A stretch of 64,000 nt of DNA from SIG672 sp045657105 (GTDB lineage Bacteria > Bacillota > Clostridia > Oscillospirales > CAG-272). Location: positions 34,118-98,117 of the forward strand of contig JAZOSN010000021.1 of the NCBI GenBank assembly GCA_045657105.1. Direction: 5' to 3'. The notes beneath the pieces are model-generated. The model was not told the origin of the DNA, ran no database searches, and was given only the letters and a program-made list of their open reading frames with translations. Both the position numbers and the translations under genes were made by a program. The number at the start of each line of letters is the position of its first letter. The stretch's first letter is position 1. Below are positions 57,955 to 64,000 of this stretch, one piece after another.

Positions 57955-59253
57955 TTACAGAACGACTTCAAGTCCTGCGAGCGCGGCAGCCATGGCAGGA
58001 AGAGCAACGTCCGCCCCGTATCTGATAAAACGTGCAAAGGAAAGCGTTTCACCCTGTTTTTTGAGCATAGCGGTCCACATTATTCCTGCAAGAGCTCCTA
58101 CGGGAGTAAAAAATGCACCGAGATTGGAGCCCGCAACCGAAGCATAAAGCGCGGCAAGGCGCTCTGTGCCCGAAAGAGCTTCTGTAACCGACGAGAAAAG
58201 CACGCTCATCGGAATATTATTTATCAGATTTGCACCAAGGAAAGATGCTATACCGTATCCGATTATCGTATCCGTGCCCGAAAGAAGTGCGGAAAGCTTT
58301 TCGGTCACACCGACCTTGCTGAGCGCAAGAACGAGGACGAACATAGATATTACGAACGGTATTATCTCATACGGCGCGTGTCTGAACGTATCGCCTATCT
58401 TGGAAAGACCTTTTCTTCTGAAAAGAAGAATTACAGAGGCGAAAACGAAAAGACTGATGCAACAGGCGAGCGAAATTATCCACATAGGAAGCGAAATATA
58501 CGAAGAAACAACCATAAGCAGTATGCAAACGGAAAGATGGGCGAGCGCAACAAAGGTAAGCGTTTTATCCTCGATCTTAACGCTCTCGCACTCCGCCGCA
58601 AATGGCTGAGCAAGCTTCTTTGCAAACAAAAGCCTGAGAACGATAAAGGAAACGACTCCTGCCAGAACAGTCGGAAGAAGCATCGTAAGAGTATATCCGA
58701 TAAAGGACACTCCCGTTCCGGTCATAAGATATATATTCGTGGGATTTCCGATGATAAGCGCCATACTCCAAGTGTTTGCGGCAACAAACTCGCATATAAG
58801 ATACGGAATTGCATCTATTTTTGCATTATGAGCGAAATAGCAGATAAATGGCGTAAAGGTCAGAACTATAATATCATTAGAAGTAAAAACGGTAAGCAGA
58901 GATACTATAACGTAAAGGCAGAAAAACAGGGATTTCTGACTCGCCTTTGCATGCGACAGAACGTACGATGCAAGATATTTGAAAAATCCGACACCGTCGA
59001 GAAATACCGACATCAGTGTCATAGATAAAAAAAGAACAAGTATTTTTATCGGATTTATTTCGCTATCGGCGGTAAGCCCCGCAAATATTTCGGAAAGCGA
59101 TATTTCTCCGAAAACTACAAGTAGAAGCGCCCCGATAAGCGGCGGAAAATAGTATATACTCACCGTGCGTCCGCAAATCTCTGCCGAGGGCTTTACGAGT
59201 ATGAGTGCTACAAATGCGACACAGGTAATAAGGAAGATTATAATAGTTGTCAT
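57955..59253 (-). CDS. ArsB/NhaD-superfamily anion or Na+/H+ permease
   Basis: 432 residues from the ATG at 59253 (GGAGA upstream); the frame extends to 59325 without support. About eleven membrane helices. The ion-transporter-superfamily signature is seen twice: TSNDIIVLTFTPFICYF with NTWSMALIIGNPTNIYLM near residue 150, and GANLINNIPMSVLFSS with GSNLGAFFTPVGALAGIMW near residues 350-400. Substrates in this family include arsenite, Na+ and dicarboxylates, and cannot be told apart here. No arsenic genes are nearby. Confidence 0.87.
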   Translation of the reverse strand: MTTIIIFLITCVAFVALILVKPSAEICGRTVSIYYFPPLIGALLLVVFGEISLSEIFAGLTADSEINPIKILVLFLSMTLMSVFLDGVGFFKYLASYVLSHAKASQKSLFFCLYVIVSLLTVFTSNDIIVLTFTPFICYFAHNAKIDAIPYLICEFVAANTWSMALIIGNPTNIYLMTGTGVSFIGYTLTMLLPTVLAGVVSFIVLRLLFAKKLAQPFAAECESVKIEDKTLTFVALAHLSVCILLMVVSSYISLPMWIISLACCISLFVFASVILLFRRKGLSKIGDTFRHAPYEIIPFVISMFVLVLALSKVGVTEKLSALLSGTDTIIGYGIASFLGANLINNIPMSVLFSSVTEALSGTERLAALYASVAGSNLGAFFTPVGALAGIMWTAMLKKQGETLSFARFIRYGADVALPAMAAALAGLEVVL

Positions 59254-59401
59254 TTTTATCTCCGTAACAGTCACTTTGAACAGGTTTTGCCTGCCAAGGA
59301 GTAATAATAGCACAATTTTTCTCAAAATTAAAGAGGTTTCAAGGATTTTGCTTTGACATTTTTCACATCGTTTTAAGCCTGAACTTGTGTAAGGTGCACA
59401 A

Positions 59402-59433
59402 AAAACTGCAAGAGCAGAAGCTCTTGCAGTTTT
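59402..59433 (-). terminator. Terminator after the lipoprotein gene
   Basis: AAAACTGCAAGAGC / GCTCTTGCAGTTTT forms a perfect 14-bp stem with an AGAA loop; T5 follows on the minus strand. The remainder of 59254-59400 holds no gene that I can see. Confidence 0.85.
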
Positions 59434-59450
59434 GACATATAAACGTACAA

Positions 59451-60194
59451 TTACCAGTTTTCTATATAAGCCGAAACGATGTTTGCAAATATCTCCTTGT
59501 GCTCGCTTGCGACCTTATAATAATCGGTGCTCGCGTCGCTCATATCGTAAACTGTGATATAATACTCATCACCGCACACCCAAACGGTAAAGGCCTCGCT
59601 TCTGAAAAGAAGGTCGTCGCTGCAACGCTCGATACCCACTCCAAAATCACTGTTCAGACTGCTTCCACTCGGCATATCTATCGGCTCTTTATCCGTTATC
59701 GTAGCGTTTACCGCGTCCACCTCTGCTCGTGAAAGCTTATAATACATATTCACAAGCTCGAAGGAATCGTCGTAAACGTAGTACGAGTAGCAGTAGCCGT
59801 CAAGCTCACCGCCCGCCTCTATTCTCGCGACTATCTCGTCGTATCTGTCACTGACACAGTAGACTATCTCTCCGCCGTAATTTTCTCTGTACTCTCCGCC
59901 CCAGAGAAAATCCCCGTCAAGACTTTTGTAGAAGCATGTTCCGAACTGCTCTGCAAGAAGTATCGGAACGTCGTTTTCGGTAATATTTACCCTGTCCGAC
60001 TCGTTTATCGGCGGAAAAAGCTCTTTGCATTCGGGCAGGAGCATATAGGTCTTTCCGCCATAGCTTATCGATCCGTCCTCGTTCCAGAAGCCGCGAGCGG
60101 CTCTCATTTCATCAATAGCATCGCAGGAAGCAAACGACAGACAGAGCATCGCGCAGGCGCAGACGAGCGCAAAAATTCTTAAAAATCTTTTCAT
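59451..60194 (-). CDS. Lipoprotein of unknown function
   Basis: 247 residues. A signal peptide with lipobox SFASC near residue 24 makes it a membrane-anchored extracytoplasmic protein. The body is acidic and Tyr-rich and has no repeat or known domain that I recognise. It lies 11 bp downstream of the ABC permease gene on the same strand, so it may belong to the GntR/ABC transcript as an accessory protein. Confidence 0.75.
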   Translation of the reverse strand: MKRFLRIFALVCACAMLCLSFASCDAIDEMRAARGFWNEDGSISYGGKTYMLLPECKELFPPINESDRVNITENDVPILLAEQFGTCFYKSLDGDFLWGGEYRENYGGEIVYCVSDRYDEIVARIEAGGELDGYCYSYYVYDDSFELVNMYYKLSRAEVDAVNATITDKEPIDMPSGSSLNSDFGVGIERCSDDLLFRSEAFTVWVCGDEYYITVYDMSDASTDYYKVASEHKEIFANIVSAYIENW

Positions 60195-60205
60195 ATCGCG
60201 ACTCC

Positions 60206-61015
60206 TTATTCAAGATTAAGCTTGTTTTTCATCGTGTTTTTCGAAATAAAGTAGAACACAAGAGCAATCGCCGCCATTATTACCGCTCCGCCGATAAATC
60301 CGATATGAACGCTTGCAAGCATATGCTCGAATACCCACTCCATAGCGTTATCTATCGCACCCGTCGTTTCGAGTATCATCATTATAATAACAAAGACGGT
60401 AGATACGACCTGAGTTATCATATAATAAACGAAATACCATACGACCGCCATAAAGACGCGGTTCTTACGAGAGCGCTGTCCGAGCGAGATGCAGGCGTAC
60501 CAGAGCAGATATTCGTAGGATACCGAAATTAAAAGCAGAGCAATAAGTTCTATTATGAAGAACACGATATGTCCGCCAAATTCAGCCCAGCAAAGCTTCA
60601 AAAGGAAGCCTATCGCCTTGAATATCTCTACGAGAGGCTCGCCCGACGCCACGACGATAAGCGAAAGAATTACCGTGATCGCGGCAAAGATCTGAAAAAG
60701 CAGAGCACTGCCGAGCTTTACCCATATATGTTGAGCGCTCGTGACCGGCAGAGTGAAGCTGAGATAGCCCTCTGACGTAAAGAGATTTTTATAGAAGCGC
60801 ACTATCGAAACGACGAAGGTCATAAAGACACAGGCTATTATGCCGACGACGAAGGCGAATACAGACGAGCCGAAGATTATACCGTAGGTAACGCCGTCGT
60901 TTTCAAAGAAGAGTATTACTCTCGTCATAACGGCTATTGCAAACAGTATGATGTTTACCGGCAAAAGAGTTCGCAGATAGGATATTATTTCGTGTTTAAA
61001 CAGCTTCCTTACCAT
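60206..61015 (-). CDS. ABC transporter membrane subunit (ABC-2-like)
   Basis: 269 residues with six hydrophobic helices, and the start MVRKLFKHEIISYLRTLLPV typical of ABC-2-type permeases partnered by a YtrB-like ATPase. It overlaps the ATPase gene by 7 bp. It probably exports a peptide, drug or cell-envelope intermediate. Substrate unknown. Confidence 0.85.
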   Translation of the reverse strand: MVRKLFKHEIISYLRTLLPVNIILFAIAVMTRVILFFENDGVTYGIIFGSSVFAFVVGIIACVFMTFVVSIVRFYKNLFTSEGYLSFTLPVTSAQHIWVKLGSALLFQIFAAITVILSLIVVASGEPLVEIFKAIGFLLKLCWAEFGGHIVFFIIELIALLLISVSYEYLLWYACISLGQRSRKNRVFMAVVWYFVYYMITQVVSTVFVIIMMILETTGAIDNAMEWVFEHMLASVHIGFIGGAVIMAAIALVFYFISKNTMKNKLNLE

Positions 61016-61707
61016 CTGAATACCTCCCTGAACAGCTCATCAACGCTCTTTCCGTGCTCCTCGCGTATCTCGTCAAGAGTCTTTTGCAGAACGATGTTTC
61101 CCTCTTTTATGAATATGACCTCGTCAAGCACCTGCTCTATATCGGCTATAAGGTGAGTCGAGATAAGAACGGTCGCATCGGGATTGTAGTTGTTTATTAT
61201 CGTTTGTATTACGTAGTCGCGCGCCGCGGGATCAACGCCTGCGATCGGCTCGTCGAGGACGTAGAGCTTGGCGTTTCTGCTCATAGTCAGAATAAGGCAG
61301 ACCTTTTCCTTGTTACCCTTGGAAAGAGTTTTGAGCTTGGTATCGCGAGAAATGCCGAGCCTTGTCAGCATCTCGTATGCAAGCTCCTCTCTGAAATCCG
61401 CGTAAAAGTCCTTGAAGAAATCGACTATCTGCTTTACGCTCATATAAGAATTCAGATAGTTGTTGTCGGGAAGATAAGCAACGACCTTTTTAGTTTCGAC
61501 TCCCGGCGCGTTGCCGTCTATTTTGACCTCGCCCGAGTCTGCGGTCAGAAGTCCGTTGAGTATCTTTATAAGCGTCGTTTTTCCCGAGCCGTTCGGTCCG
61601 AGAAGTCCGACTATTTTTCCACTGTCAAGCGAAAGACTTACGCCGTTTAGCGCAAGAGTGTTTCCGTAGCGCTTGACCACGTTTTCAAGACGAAGAAGTT
61701 CACTCAC
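61009..61707 (-). CDS. ABC transporter ATP-binding subunit
   Basis: 232 residues. Walker A is LLGPNGSGKTTLIK near residue 36 and Walker B is LYVLDEPIAGVDP near residue 150. The signature is LSKGNKEKVCLIL in place of LSGGQ, as in the YtrB/YhcG group. The H-loop is LISTHLIADIEQ near residue 183. It energises the overlapping permease. It is second in the GntR-ABC operon. Confidence 0.93.
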   Translation of the reverse strand: MSELLRLENVVKRYGNTLALNGVSLSLDSGKIVGLLGPNGSGKTTLIKILNGLLTADSGEVKIDGNAPGVETKKVVAYLPDNNYLNSYMSVKQIVDFFKDFYADFREELAYEMLTRLGISRDTKLKTLSKGNKEKVCLILTMSRNAKLYVLDEPIAGVDPAARDYVIQTIINNYNPDATVLISTHLIADIEQVLDEVIFIKEGNIVLQKTLDEIREEHGKSVDELFREVFRW

Positions 61708-61745
61708 TGTTCTTTATTCCTTTCTTAGATCAGTAATCAGTCAAA

Positions 61746-62105
61746 TCATTTTTGCCAATCGGCAACGTATTTTTTCGTTTCCTGCTCGCTCATTCCCAGG
61801 GCAGACATTACAGAAAAATACTCCGACGTTTTTTCTGCATATATCTTTTTGAGAGCCTCTTTTGCCGCCGAGGTATCCTCACAAACGTACCAACCCGAGC
61901 CTCTCTGGGAATAAAGTATTCCCTTCTCTTCGAGAATATCGAAGGATTTTTGCACCGTGTTCGGATTTGCCCCCGCAAGAAGCGCGACCTCTCGCACCGA
62001 CAGTAGCCTATCTCCTGCGCGGAATTCTCCGAGCGCGATCCTAAGACAAACCTGCTCGCATATCTGCGGACTTGTCGGCTTCCCTTTATCAAGATTCCAA
62101 TCCAA
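61746..62105 (-). CDS. GntR-family regulator, YtrA subfamily
   Basis: 119 residues from a TTG start at 62105, preceded by GGAAGGTGAG. The winged helix occupies residues 10-75 (SPQICEQVCLRIALGEFRAG, then LLSVREVALLAGANPNTVQK, then GILYSQRGSGWYV). The short C-terminal dimerisation helix pair is typical of YtrA and has no ligand domain. Such repressors control a downstream ABC transporter induced by cell-wall antibiotics. The palindrome at 62130 just upstream is the probable operator, giving autoregulation. Confidence 0.92.
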   Translation of the reverse strand: MDWNLDKGKPTSPQICEQVCLRIALGEFRAGDRLLSVREVALLAGANPNTVQKSFDILEEKGILYSQRGSGWYVCEDTSAAKEALKKIYAEKTSEYFSVMSALGMSEQETKKYVADWQK

Positions 62106-62129
62106 AAAATCTCACCTTCCTTCAAAAGT

Positions 62130-62147
62130 GTATTACCTTACTAATAC
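62130..62147 (-). promoter_or_regulatory. Palindromic operator of the GntR/ABC operon
   Basis: GTATTA-N6-TAATAC is an exact inverted repeat lying just downstream of the -10 box and 25 bp before the GntR start. The position fits repressor binding at the transcription start. Confidence 0.65.
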
Positions 62148-62148
62148 A

Positions 62149-62177
62149 ATAATACAGTATAATTTCAAATTTGTCAA
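62149..62177 (-). promoter_or_regulatory. Promoter of the GntR/ABC operon
   Basis: On the minus strand, TTGACA (62177-62172) and TATTAT (62154-62149) are 17 bp apart. Confidence 0.7.
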
Positions 62178-62228
62178 GACCTTTTTTGAAATTTGTCCGA
62201 CTTTAACTCTTTTTTCCACAAAGCTATC

Positions 62229-62257
62229 TTGACGACCGACATAATCGGTGTTATAAT
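62229..62257 (+). promoter_or_regulatory. pheA promoter with a palindromic spacer
   Basis: TTGACG (62229-62234) and TATAAT (62252-62257) with a 17-bp spacer. The spacer contains ACCGA-CATAA-TCGGT, a possible operator. Confidence 0.7.
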
Positions 62258-62338
62258 CATTATATCCGTTATATTAAAAGGAAATATATATAATCCCGTA
62301 ATTTCCGCGCATTTTTGAGTGCAGTGAAAGGAAATCTT

Positions 62339-63478
62339 ATGGAAATCAAAGAACTCCGTAATAAAATAGACGCTATCGACGAGCAGCTCGTGAAGCTTTA
62401 TGCCGAGCGTATGTCGGTGTCCTCGCAGGTCGCAGACTATAAAAGAGAGCACGGACTTCCCGTTCTCGACCACAAAAGGGAGAGAGAGCTGCTTGCCAAG
62501 ATAAGCTCACTCGCAGGTCCCGAGCTCGAAAGGTACGCCCGCGTTCTTTACGAGAGCATTCTCGCGACCTCGCGCGCATATCAGGATAAAAAGCTTGGCG
62601 CGGCGTCAGAGCTTTGCGACGGCATCGCGCTCGCCTGTGAAAATACACCCAAGCTCTTCCCCGAGTCGGCAAGCGTTGCCTGTCAGGGGATTGAGGGCGC
62701 GTATTCTCAGATTGCGGCGGAAAGCCTTTTCAGACTGCCCTCTATCAGCTACTATAAATCCTTCGAGGACGTTTTTGCCGCGCTTGATGCAGGCGAGTGC
62801 AAATATGCGGTTCTCCCTGTTGAAAACAGTACGGCAGGCTCGGTAAATAAGGTGTACGACCTTATGAGAAGCCATAAATTCTATATAGTCCGCTCGACGC
62901 GTATCCGTATCGAGCACAATCTCTTTGCTCTCCCCGGAACAAAGCTCGAGGACATTCGCGAGATAGTATCGCACGAGCAGGCGCTCAGTCAGTGTGCAAA
63001 TTACATTTCAAGCCTTGGAGTACGCGCGACGCCCGTGCTCAATACGGCGATTGCCGCAGAAACGGTCAAAAATTCGGGCAGACGCGACCTTGCCGCGCTC
63101 TCCTCGCGCTCCTGCGGAGATATTTACGGACTCGAATGTCTTGAAGGCGCGGTGCAGGATAAGGGCGCAAACTATACGAGATTCGTCTGCATTTCGAAGG
63201 ATCTCGAAATTTACCCCGGCGCGGACAGAACGAGCTTTATGATGGTGATCTCTCAACAGCCCGGATCGCTCTACCGCATACTCTCCAAGCTGAACGCGAG
63301 CGCGGTAAATATGCGAAAGCTCGAATCCCGTCCACTTCCCGATAAGGATTTTCAGATAATGTTTTATCTCGACGCCGACCTTTCGATGTATTCGCCCGAG
63401 CTTCCCACTTTGCTTGCCGAGCTTGAAGGCGAGTGCGAGGAACTGAGGTATCTCGGCACTTATTCAGAGGAATTTTGA
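62339..63478 (+). CDS. pheA: Bifunctional chorismate mutase / prephenate dehydratase
   Basis: 379 residues from the ATG at 62339 (AAAGGA upstream). Domain 1 (about residues 1-85) is AroQ chorismate mutase: LRNKIDAIDEQLVKLYAERM, then YKREHGLPVLDHKRERELL. Domain 2 (about 105-285) is prephenate dehydratase: GIEGAYSQIAAESLF, VLPVENSTAGSV and NYTRFVCIS (TRF motif). Domain 3 is an ACT domain (SFMMVISQQPGSLYRILSKL, then ESRPLPDKDFQIMFYLD) for Phe feedback control. It makes phenylpyruvate for Phe biosynthesis. It is monocistronic with its own promoter and terminator. Confidence 0.95.
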   Translation: MEIKELRNKIDAIDEQLVKLYAERMSVSSQVADYKREHGLPVLDHKRERELLAKISSLAGPELERYARVLYESILATSRAYQDKKLGAASELCDGIALACENTPKLFPESASVACQGIEGAYSQIAAESLFRLPSISYYKSFEDVFAALDAGECKYAVLPVENSTAGSVNKVYDLMRSHKFYIVRSTRIRIEHNLFALPGTKLEDIREIVSHEQALSQCANYISSLGVRATPVLNTAIAAETVKNSGRRDLAALSSRSCGDIYGLECLEGAVQDKGANYTRFVCISKDLEIYPGADRTSFMMVISQQPGSLYRILSKLNASAVNMRKLESRPLPDKDFQIMFYLDADLSMYSPELPTLLAELEGECEELRYLGTYSEEF

Positions 63479-63488
63479 AATAAAAAGT

Positions 63489-63516
63489 AAAGTCCGACGG
63501 CAGACCGTCGGACTTT
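63489..63516 (+). terminator. pheA terminator
   Basis: AAAGTCCGACGG / CCGTCGGACTTT forms a 12-bp stem with a CAGA loop, followed by TTGT. Confidence 0.85.
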
Positions 63517-63561
63517 TTGTCCGTTTTGCGGTCAAAAAAGAAAAAATATCACAAAAAGCCC

Positions 63562-63590
63562 TTGATTTTTTGAAAATGATGTGTTATAAT
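63562..63590 (+). promoter_or_regulatory. tRNA-Trp promoter
   Basis: TTGATT (63562-63567) and TATAAT (63585-63590) with a 17-bp spacer, about 20 bp before the tRNA. Confidence 0.65.
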
Positions 63591-63610
63591 ATCACCCGTA
63601 CCGAAAATAT

Positions 63611-63683
63611 AGGGGTGTAGTTCAGTTGGTAGAACGGCGGTCTCCAAAACCGCATGTCGCGGGTTCAAGTCCTTCCGCCCCTG
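63611..63683 (+). tRNA. tRNA-Trp (anticodon CCA)
   Basis: A 73-nt cloverleaf. The acceptor AGGGGTG pairs with CGCCCCT, followed by discriminator G. The anticodon stem GCGGT/ACCGC encloses CTCCAAA, with anticodon CCA at 63644-63646. The T-arm contains GGGTTCAAGTCC. CCA is not encoded. It is followed by a terminator and by repeated copies of its 3' end. Confidence 0.95.
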
Positions 63684-63691
63684 TAAAAACG

Positions 63692-63717
63692 AAAAAGACA
63701 CGATCTCGTGTCTTTTT
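63692..63717 (+). terminator. tRNA-Trp terminator
   Basis: AAAAAGACACGA / TCGTGTCTTTTT forms a 12-bp stem with a two-base loop, ending in a T-run. Confidence 0.85.
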
Positions 63718-63828
63718 TGTTTTTATTGGAAGCTTTGTGACGTAGAACCCCGCAAAATCGCCGACGGCGATTTTGCCATAGCGTGCGGAAAGGGAGATAA
63801 ACAATAGCCGCTGTACGACGCACGCGTT

Positions 63829-63857
63829 GGGTTCGTAAGTCCTTCCGCCCCTGTAAA
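63829..63857 (+). repeat. Duplicate of the tRNA-Trp 3' end
   Basis: This segment repeats the tRNA T-arm/acceptor region and its flank (GGGTTC...AAGTCCTTCCGCCCCTG, then TAAAA) with a 2-bp insertion. The 5' half of a tRNA is absent. Between it and the tRNA (63718-63828) lies a GCAAAATCGCC/GGCGATTTTGC hairpin. Confidence 0.75.
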
Positions 63858-63885
63858 ACAAAACCATCGCTTCTGCGATGGTTTT
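63858..63885 (+). terminator. Hairpin terminator after the tRNA-end repeat
   Basis: AAACCATCGC / GCGATGGTTT forms a 10-bp stem with a TTCT loop, followed by TTGTTTT. Confidence 0.75.
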
Positions 63886-63909
63886 TGTTTTATCTGTGTG
63901 TGCCGTAAA

Positions 63910-64000
63910 GGAAGGACTTGAAGCGGCGCGGTAGTGAATGACAGTCCGGGGGACTGTCAGAGCCGCGACGGGACCGAGCCCGCAGGCGAGAACAAGTCCT
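63910..64000. repeat. Palindromic repeat unit bounded by tRNA-end sequence, cut by the window edge
   Basis: GGAAGGACTTGAA (63910-63922) is the reverse complement of the tRNA-Trp stretch TTCAAGTCCTTCC, and CAAGTCCT recurs directly at 63993-64000. Between them lies a GACAGTCC/GGACTGTC hairpin, enclosed by GCGGC/GCCGC arms. The unit looks like a small inverted-repeat element that continues past the window. Confidence 0.6.

Noticed and set aside
63829..63857. A second tRNA gene
   Set aside because: Only the T-arm and 3' acceptor strand are present; no 5' acceptor strand, D-arm or anticodon arm.

Overview
The window looks like a chromosome segment of a spore-forming, anaerobic gut-type Clostridia (Oscillospirales/Christensenellales-like). 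The grounds are a YunB sporulation gene, a CotF-like coat protein, the rpmG-secE-nusG-rplK-rplA cluster, cdaA-cdaR, CIRCE control of a small heat-shock gene, rubrerythrin, a Na+-pumping decarboxylase module, a YtrA-type GntR/ABC cassette, strong AGGAGG ribosome sites, frequent TTG starts and many near-consensus TTGACA-N17-TATAAT promoters. The exact lineage is inference.

Layout. 1-7.5 kb: sugar catabolism. An MFS transporter (cut by the left edge), a HAD phosphatase and an AraC regulator face a four-gene operon of two Gfo/Idh/MocA oxidoreductases and two TIM-barrel isomerases. 7.5-12.4 kb: manA, an LRR lipoprotein, then a DUF5685 / DnaJ-TPR / membrane protein / coat protein run. 12.4-20.5 kb, minus strand: TrkH-TrkA K+ uptake with PepD, a degenerate CPBP protein, and the L33-SecE-NusG-L11-L1 cluster. 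20.5-28 kb, plus strand: a LemA-like protein, CdaA-CdaR (c-di-AMP), RecJ and RelA. 28-33 kb: small unknowns, Hsp20 with CIRCE, an acidic DUF1292-like protein, an SDR enzyme, an OGG1-like glycosylase and YunB.

The most interesting part is 33.2-39.3 kb. A GMP synthase (33233-34522) has lost about 85 residues of its glutaminase domain, including the catalytic Cys. The next chromosomal gene, an asparagine synthetase (37729-39264), lacks the N-terminal Cys and the surrounding glutaminase segment. Between them sits a 3.15-kb AT-rich element flanked by 14-bp direct repeats of the guaA 3' end. It carries a type III toxin-antitoxin locus (ToxN with a structured repeat RNA), a DUF6508/GIY-YIG fusion nuclease and a Tudor-like/unknown-domain protein, but no integrase. 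Without the element, the two apparently ammonia-dependent synthetases would be about 65 bp apart.

39.3-50 kb: a 1866-residue sortase-type adhesin, an acetyl-xylan-esterase-like enzyme, an AIM24/TIGR00266 protein, a SASA-type esterase, a CofE-like ligase, a zinc-ribbon membrane protein and rubrerythrin. 50-57.9 kb: the YhaN-YhaO pair, small secreted/anchored proteins, a methyltransferase, and OadG-like/OadB decarboxylase subunits. 58-64 kb: an ArsB/NhaD-like permease, a lipoprotein, an ABC-GntR cassette with a palindromic operator, pheA (chorismate mutase-prephenate dehydratase) and tRNA-Trp. After tRNA-Trp come repeated copies of its 3' end in palindromic units that run off the right edge.
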